A DNA stretch of 63,603 nt. It comes from JBELHR01 sp042091275. GTDB lineage: Bacteria > Bacteroidota > Bacteroidia > Flavobacteriales > Flavobacteriaceae. The position numbers and the translations under genes were made by a program. The stretch spans positions 1 to 63,603 of the forward strand of contig JBELHR010000011.1 of NCBI GenBank assembly GCA_042091275.1. Direction: 5' to 3'. This document shows positions 59,162 to 63,603 of this stretch, in pieces. Numbering within the stretch: position 1 is the first letter of the stretch; every line of letters begins with the position of its first letter. The notes below the pieces were generated by a model that made no database searches, had not been told where the DNA came from, and saw only the letters and a list, made by a program, of their open reading frames with translations.

Positions 59162-59917
59162 TTACATTCCAAATTCCATTACATCTCCATCGAAAGGAAT
59201 AAAAATATTTCTCGAATCGTGAACAGATCCCAACAAGTTTAGCTCTTCCCTGCTTACTTGGCAATGATCTAGAGCCTCGAGGTGAATGCCCACAAGAAGT
59301 TTGGGAGAGATATAATCTGCTAAATCAGCAGTTTGTGTTGCGTCCATCAAAATGGGTGTTTTTTCATATCCAGGCATTACAGCGCCTCCAGAATTTGTCA
59401 AAACTACTTCTGGATTGAATCTATCGACAATGTTCTTAATTTCCGGAATCAAAATACTGTCCCCAACAATGTAAATAGTTGGTTCTCCTTCCGCTTGTAA
59501 AACATAACCTGAGGCTTTCCCCATAAGTTCCAAAACCCTACCCGATCCGTGCTGGGCTTTAGTACGAGTAATTTGGAGTCCTTGAAAAGTGAAACTTCCG
59601 TCAATAGATATTATGATGTTAAAACCCTGAGCTTTTATTTTTTCTACATCTCCTGGCTGGCATAAAATAGTTGTGTCTTTTGGTATGGTTTCCCATGCTT
59701 TTTCATCCCAGTGGTCCTGATGTAAATGCGTCAGAAGGACCATATCCACACCCTCTATAGCTTCTTCAATCGAGATGGGAAGATCCACTGTTGGGTTTTT
59801 TGATTTACCTCCAAATGAAGGGATGCTGTATTTGTCTCCAAGCATCGGATCCACAAGTATAACTTTGTTGTTAATCCAAATCTTTAAGGAGGCATTTCTA
59901 ATCAATTGTATTTTCAT
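59162..59917 (-). CDS. MBL-fold metal-dependent hydrolase, UlaG-like
   Basis: 251 residues. NASLKIWINNKVILVDPMLG leads the fold; metal motif THLHQDHWDEK, later KAQHGSG and VGDSILIP. Fits the UlaG/UPF0173 lactonase-like subgroup. No signal peptide. Substrate unknown. Confidence 0.8.
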   Translation of the reverse strand: MKIQLIRNASLKIWINNKVILVDPMLGDKYSIPSFGGKSKNPTVDLPISIEEAIEGVDMVLLTHLHQDHWDEKAWETIPKDTTILCQPGDVEKIKAQGFNIIISIDGSFTFQGLQITRTKAQHGSGRVLELMGKASGYVLQAEGEPTIYIVGDSILIPEIKNIVDRFNPEVVLTNSGGAVMPGYEKTPILMDATQTADLADYISPKLLVGIHLEALDHCQVSREELNLLGSVHDSRNIFIPFDGDVMEFGM

Positions 59918-59941
59918 CGATGGTGGGTTTTGGTAATTGTT

Positions 59942-60580
59942 TTATCCATTGAAGTACCTAACTCGCTCCAGTTTCATTGCAAAAGGAACTTCTTGATGAC
60001 TAAAGCTGTATTCTTGATTTAAATTGCTGTCTATATTAGTTTTAAACATGTTTTTTACTTGGACACCCTTGCTTATCAGGATTTGTATATCTCCGTAATA
60101 GAGTTCGGTAATCATAAAGACTCTTCTGATTTTTCCGTCATATGCGCTCCAGTTATTCCTTTTTAGTTTCTCTAATAAACTGTCTATTTCGATACGGATT
60201 ATATCAGGCATTACTCTAGCTTGTAAATTTCCGAATCGAAATTTTCTTATGGAGAGAACCTCTATTTTAGACAGAATAGTATTAATTACAGGATTGTTAA
60301 ATTCTTGAAGACTATTTGCTTCAACCCCAATATTTTGATCTGCAAAATTAGCTGTTAGTTGAGGTGCTTTCTTTAGGTTAATTCGGAATTTACTCCAGTC
60401 ACTTTCTGTCAAAAGGCCAGCATCCAAGAATGCATTTAAGATGTGTTTTGGCATTCCTTTATAGTTAAAAGACGGAGGAGATAACAGAGGGTCCCAGACT
60501 AAGGTTCCCAGAATGATGCCAACGTGAGAGGCGGGAATGAGACTAAGACCATATTTTTCTCTGAATTTTCTAATATCCAT
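59942..60580 (-). CDS. Unrecognised protein with possible bacterial-gasdermin-like layout
   Basis: 212 residues, no signal peptide or membrane helix. I do not recognise a family with confidence. Features that recall bacterial gasdermins are an N-terminal KYGLSLIPASHVGI, a middle RKFRFGNLQARVMPDIIRIEI, a strand RVFMITELYYGDIQI and the C-terminal VPFAMKLERVRYFNG. Known bacterial gasdermins are about 250-270 residues, often with an N-terminal Cys, and encoded with a protease. No Cys start and no protease are seen here. Alternatively it is an ordinary small regulatory or DUF protein. Lies between a thioredoxin-like gene (45 nt) and an MBL gene (24 nt). Confidence 0.3.
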   Translation of the reverse strand: MDIRKFREKYGLSLIPASHVGIILGTLVWDPLLSPPSFNYKGMPKHILNAFLDAGLLTESDWSKFRINLKKAPQLTANFADQNIGVEANSLQEFNNPVINTILSKIEVLSIRKFRFGNLQARVMPDIIRIEIDSLLEKLKRNNWSAYDGKIRRVFMITELYYGDIQILISKGVQVKNMFKTNIDSNLNQEYSFSHQEVPFAMKLERVRYFNG

Positions 60581-60625
60581 AAAAGAGGCGTTGGTCTGTC
60601 TAAGTTACTGAAAATTATATATTCC

Positions 60626-61138
60626 CTATTTGTCCCTTTCTTTTAGAAGATATTTTAAAGTTCTTTTTAGTTGATTGCTGGTTTGGAAACCAATTTCTTT
60701 ATAAATAATTTCATTGTTCTTATTGAGAATAACCAATGCAGGGTAGGATATTTGGCCTTTTTCGGCAGCCAATGCTATTGCCAATTCATTCGTCCCAGAG
60801 TCTCTTGAACTTGGATAAAAGGAAAATTCTTGATCAGCGAATCGAAAGTCTCTTCTGGATTCTGCATTTAATTTTGCGAAATAGAAGTCCTTATTCAGCA
60901 CACTTATCAATGATTGGTCATTAAGGGTTTGTTTTTTCATCTGACGACAATAGACACACCAATCCGTGTAAATATAAAACACAATTGGTCTCGCTTCAGA
61001 GGCTTGAATGCTATCCAGGTTATTTATCTCATAGTGGTAAAGTCCATTTTCATCAGAGCGATTTTGTGCAGAAAGTCTATTTTCACCTAAAGTAAAAAAG
61101 TAGATCATCGCAAAAAACAGCCTCAAGTGGAACTTCAT
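60626..61138 (-). CDS. Exported thioredoxin-like protein
   Basis: 170 residues with a signal peptide ending RLSAQ. The thioredoxin fold active site is YTDWCVYCRQMKKQTL, a CxxC of the DUF255/thioredoxin_7 type; cis-Pro region ISYPALVILN. Likely a periplasmic thiol reductase or disulfide protein. Nine nt after the TonB receptor, so it belongs to the metal-regulated unit. Confidence 0.87.
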   Translation of the reverse strand: MKFHLRLFFAMIYFFTLGENRLSAQNRSDENGLYHYEINNLDSIQASEARPIVFYIYTDWCVYCRQMKKQTLNDQSLISVLNKDFYFAKLNAESRRDFRFADQEFSFYPSSRDSGTNELAIALAAEKGQISYPALVILNKNNEIIYKEIGFQTSNQLKRTLKYLLKERDK

Positions 61139-61147
61139 AGGCCTAAG

Positions 61148-63409
61148 TTATTTAAATAAATTATATCTAATCCCCCCAAAAGCTCGAATTCCTTGATTTG
61201 GAGCATAAACATAGGATGGGTCAAAGGTCAATGCATATGGATTGTTGTCTGTAGCAACTGCCATCCCTTCATTATCGAAAGTAACGTCTCTGTCAAAAGG
61301 GTCAAAACTCCTCGCGATTATCGGGTAATCCGCGTTTTTCCAAGGAGTCCAATTTAGAAGATTCTTTACACCTGTATAGAATTCGAAATCTCCAGTTTTG
61401 TAGGTAAATTGGATGTTTTGAATACTCCACCAAGGAGATTGATCTGGTCTTGGATCTAGAGGACCCAAGGTCGGCAACAGCATTGGACTATAGAGGTTTC
61501 CTGTATAGTCGACCGATAGGTTAGTTCTCGGAAATCTATAACTCAAAGCCCAAGTTGCAGAAAACCGTTCTGTTAAAATTTGTCTCGACTTTTGATTGTC
61601 CTGGGTGTTTGATACATCCATAAGAGTAGCTCCGATTTGACTCGAGAATCCGTTGGCCATGGTAAGATTCATTTGGAGACTTAGTCCCTTGGAAACGGCA
61701 AAACCATTTAGGTTCCTATAGATAATCTGATTTGGATTGGTGTCGTAATCTGGTAAAATCAAATTTGTAAAATAGGTATACCACGCAGAGGCATCCAAGC
61801 TTACAAATCCACCGCTTTTCAAGAAAACTCGTTCACTAAAATTTAGATTTACATTATAGGATTGCTCGGGCTCTAGGTCTTCGAGAATTATAACATCTCT
61901 GGCACCGGTTAGGGCTGCGTGATCCTCAGTGAATAGGTTTACAACTCTAAAACCAGTTCCTGCGTTTAGTCGAAAAACACGATCTTCGGAGAATTTGTGT
62001 TTGTAAGCAACTCTCGGAGTAAAAATACCGCCGTGATCCTCGTGATGATCGTATCTAAGCCCTCCTAGAACTTCATTTTTGTCATCAATTTTATAGACAT
62101 CTTGAATAAAAATACCCGGTAGTACATTTGAGTCAGCGATCGCGGTTGCGGGGCTGTTATCATCGTAATAGTTGTAGCGAACGGCAGTCCCAAACAATAA
62201 GTCGTGCTCGTCGATTTGCTTGTCCCAAGTAAGCTGTCCAAACCCTATTTTCTGATCGGCGATATAGAGTAGGTCACCATATGCAGAGTCTTGGTAATGC
62301 CCATTGGCGGAAAAGGAGAACACAAGTCTTTCCTTAAACGGAAGTTGGTATTGTCCTAGTATTTCCCACCTTTTTGTGTCAATAGTTTCACCGTATATTT
62401 CATCTCCACCTTTATATTCAGGAGTCCAATCTAATTCACCACCCCATCTGTTTTCTCTATAGTACCTTCCGGCAAGAGTAAACAATCGACCTTCAGGCCT
62501 TTTGACGATATATTTTTGGAAAAGACTAAATCGCTCTTGAAGAGTCATGTCTGTAAAATTGTCGTCGTTGTTATCTACTACATTTTGAAAGTTGAAATAA
62601 TTAATTCCTGTCAAAACGGCTAAGGATTCTCCGATTTGAGCATTATACCCCAAGTCAACATTATACTCTTCCCAAGACGAGGCCATAATGTCCAAGCTCA
62701 ATTTTGGTGCAGTCAAGGGGTTTTTAGTAATGATGTTGATAAGTCCTCCAATGGCTTCTGAGCCATAAAGTGAGGATGCAGGACCCTTTACGACCTCCAT
62801 TCTGTCGATTAGACTGTTCGGGATTCCAGACAGTCCATAGACTGTTGCCAAACTTGAAACTACGGGCATTCCGTCAATAAGAACCATGGTATAGGGACCT
62901 TCGAGACCATTTATGTGAATATCTCCAGTATTACAGACCTGACAATTTAATTGAGGTCTCACTCCATTGACATTTTGCAGGGCTTCAAAAACATTTGCCG
63001 TAGGGTTTTTCTTAAAAAAGGTAGGACTATAAACTTCGACAGGTACAGGACTTTCTAATTTAGAGATTGGTTTTAGGGTTCCAGAAACCACAATTTCATC
63101 CATAGTGCTCGGGATTTCCTCAAGTCTAATAGTTAGAGAGGAATGATCTTCTTTAGGATCTAGAGAAATAACCATATTTAAGTAGCCAATAAAGGAAACT
63201 TTGAGATTGGATTTTTTTTGAAACTCAAAATTAATTTGAAAATATCCATCTTTATCAGATGTCGTTCCTATTTCAGTATTTTCAACAAGTATATTTGCGA
63301 AGGGTAAAGCTTCACCTTCCGAGTCTTGAATATAACCACTTATGTTTTGGGAATGGGATAGAGAACAACACAATACCAAAAGCAGTGATATCAGAATTTT
63401 AAATTTCAT
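61148..63409 (-). CDS. TonB-dependent receptor, DtxR-box controlled
   Basis: 753 residues. Signal peptide, carboxypeptidase-like domain (about 22-105, ISGYIQDSEGEALPFANI), plug with VNGVRPQLNCQVCNTGDIHI, VLIDGMPVVSSLATVYG and GPASSLYGSEAIGGLINII, barrel ending GIRAFGGIRYNLFK. The CQVC pair in the plug is characteristic of this receptor group and could hold metal or a disulfide. The operator upstream suggests a metal (iron or manganese) or metal-chelate substrate. Confidence 0.88.
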   Translation of the reverse strand: MKFKILISLLLVLCCSLSHSQNISGYIQDSEGEALPFANILVENTEIGTTSDKDGYFQINFEFQKKSNLKVSFIGYLNMVISLDPKEDHSSLTIRLEEIPSTMDEIVVSGTLKPISKLESPVPVEVYSPTFFKKNPTANVFEALQNVNGVRPQLNCQVCNTGDIHINGLEGPYTMVLIDGMPVVSSLATVYGLSGIPNSLIDRMEVVKGPASSLYGSEAIGGLINIITKNPLTAPKLSLDIMASSWEEYNVDLGYNAQIGESLAVLTGINYFNFQNVVDNNDDNFTDMTLQERFSLFQKYIVKRPEGRLFTLAGRYYRENRWGGELDWTPEYKGGDEIYGETIDTKRWEILGQYQLPFKERLVFSFSANGHYQDSAYGDLLYIADQKIGFGQLTWDKQIDEHDLLFGTAVRYNYYDDNSPATAIADSNVLPGIFIQDVYKIDDKNEVLGGLRYDHHEDHGGIFTPRVAYKHKFSEDRVFRLNAGTGFRVVNLFTEDHAALTGARDVIILEDLEPEQSYNVNLNFSERVFLKSGGFVSLDASAWYTYFTNLILPDYDTNPNQIIYRNLNGFAVSKGLSLQMNLTMANGFSSQIGATLMDVSNTQDNQKSRQILTERFSATWALSYRFPRTNLSVDYTGNLYSPMLLPTLGPLDPRPDQSPWWSIQNIQFTYKTGDFEFYTGVKNLLNWTPWKNADYPIIARSFDPFDRDVTFDNEGMAVATDNNPYALTFDPSYVYAPNQGIRAFGGIRYNLFK

Positions 63410-63427
63410 GAGTTTTTATTAGAGTTG

Positions 63428-63458
63428 CAAAAATATAAAAGTTAGACAAGTCTAACAA
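63428..63458 (-). promoter_or_regulatory. Promoter of the TonB receptor
   Basis: Minus strand: TTG (63456-63458), 20-nt spacer, TATTTTTG (63428-63435), then ATG 19 nt further. The palindromic operator lies inside the spacer. Confidence 0.6.
63441..63456. promoter_or_regulatory. Probable DtxR/MntR-type operator
   Basis: GTTAGAC-AA-GTCTAAC, two perfect 7-nt arms with a 2-nt centre, between two divergent promoters. It resembles DtxR-family boxes (TTAGGTTAG-like half sites), and the adjacent gene encodes such a regulator. Confidence 0.65.
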
Positions 63459-63477
63459 GTAGGTTTAGTATTTTCTT

Positions 63478-63485
63478 TATATTTG
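63478..63485 (+). promoter_or_regulatory. -7 box of the DtxR-family gene
   Basis: TATATTTG, exact TAnnTTTG, 18 nt before ATG 63504. No -33 TTG at the right distance. Confidence 0.5.
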
Positions 63486-63503
63486 GAGAAATATTCTAAA
63501 AAT

Positions 63504-63603
63504 ATGGCTACACAGACCAAAGAAAATTATCTCAAAGCAATGTTGACACTTGAAAACAAGGGAAAACAGATCTCCTTTACTGAGTTGAGTAAATTGCTGA
63601 ATG
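63504..63603 (+). CDS. DtxR family metal-dependent regulator, N-terminal part
   Basis: 33 codons to the window edge, MATQTKENYLKAMLTLEN then KGKQISFTELSKLLN. The start (ENYLKA...L followed by a helix-turn-helix beginning I-x-x-x-x-L-x-x-x-L) is the usual opening of MntR/DtxR/SirR regulators. The palindromic box in front of it and of the TonB receptor gene fits autoregulation and repression of metal uptake. The metal-binding part lies outside the window. Confidence 0.8.
   Translation, partial: MATQTKENYLKAMLTLENKGKQISFTELSKLLN

Noticed and set aside
1..63603. Prophage, transposon or plasmid segment
   Set aside because: No integrase, transposase, terminase, capsid or replication gene, and no terminal repeats were seen; core genes are in the usual flavobacterial order.

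Overview
This is a chromosomal segment of a flavobacterium-like Bacteroidota member. The pointers are gldH (a gliding-motility lipoprotein) between ricT and a class A penicillin-binding protein, DUF4837 and DUF6607 lipoprotein families, many SusC/TonB-type receptors, low GC, scarce Shine-Dalgarno sites, and repeated promoter boxes of the Bacteroidota type (TTG, about 19-20 nt, TAnnTTTG). No phage, integrase, insertion sequence or CRISPR array was seen.

Left end (1-6764): a head-to-tail array of about eleven small paralogous genes, entering the window already in progress (only the C-terminal 49 codons of the first are present). Each protein has a short hydrophobic N-terminus, a run of 4-7 prolines, a polar Asn/Gly/Asp-rich linker, a roughly 90-residue predicted helical domain with a conserved Trp and two Cys, and then a [AVDY]P[IL]P motif, a transmembrane helix and a basic tail. 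I do not recognise the family. The C-terminus looks like an exosortase/PEP-CTERM-type sorting signal, but no exosortase is in the window. Most copies carry their own upstream box. A mini-copy, a 5' relic and recent sister pairs suggest active birth and death. This is the best candidate for an undescribed system.

Core block (6875-25138, mostly + strand): U32 protein plus ferredoxin (probable tRNA hydroxylation), ricT-gldH-PBP1A-scoAB-xth-mltD, a DUF4837 lipoprotein, then glnS-ndpA on the minus strand, folB, tRNA-Cys, an MBL hydrolase, a subtilase lipoprotein and an M1 aminopeptidase.

Middle (25184-45212, mostly minus): LysE exporter, PaaE-like reductase, exported X-Pro peptidase, a probable small RNA, an exported GH13 amylase, a molybdenum-hydroxylase operon (iron-sulfur subunit, molybdopterin subunit, XdhC, MobA-like, dienelactone hydrolase, PLP decarboxylase), an FMN glutamate-synthase-like protein, a peroxide-defence group (DoxX, glutathione peroxidase, OhrR-like MarR), an ArsR/DUF6428 pair, and a glutaminase-porin-isomerase operon.

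Right end (45407-63603): a propeller-type sensor kinase with a LuxR response regulator, pirin, a haem-uptake operon (TonB receptor, HmuY, DUF6607, ankyrin, DUF2271, PepSY-flavodoxin-reductase), a SRPBCC/CIA30/MBL group, a protein with possible gasdermin similarity, a thioredoxin-like protein and a second TonB receptor. That last receptor is divergent from a DtxR-family regulator that starts at the window edge, and a palindromic metal-regulator operator sits in the receptor promoter.
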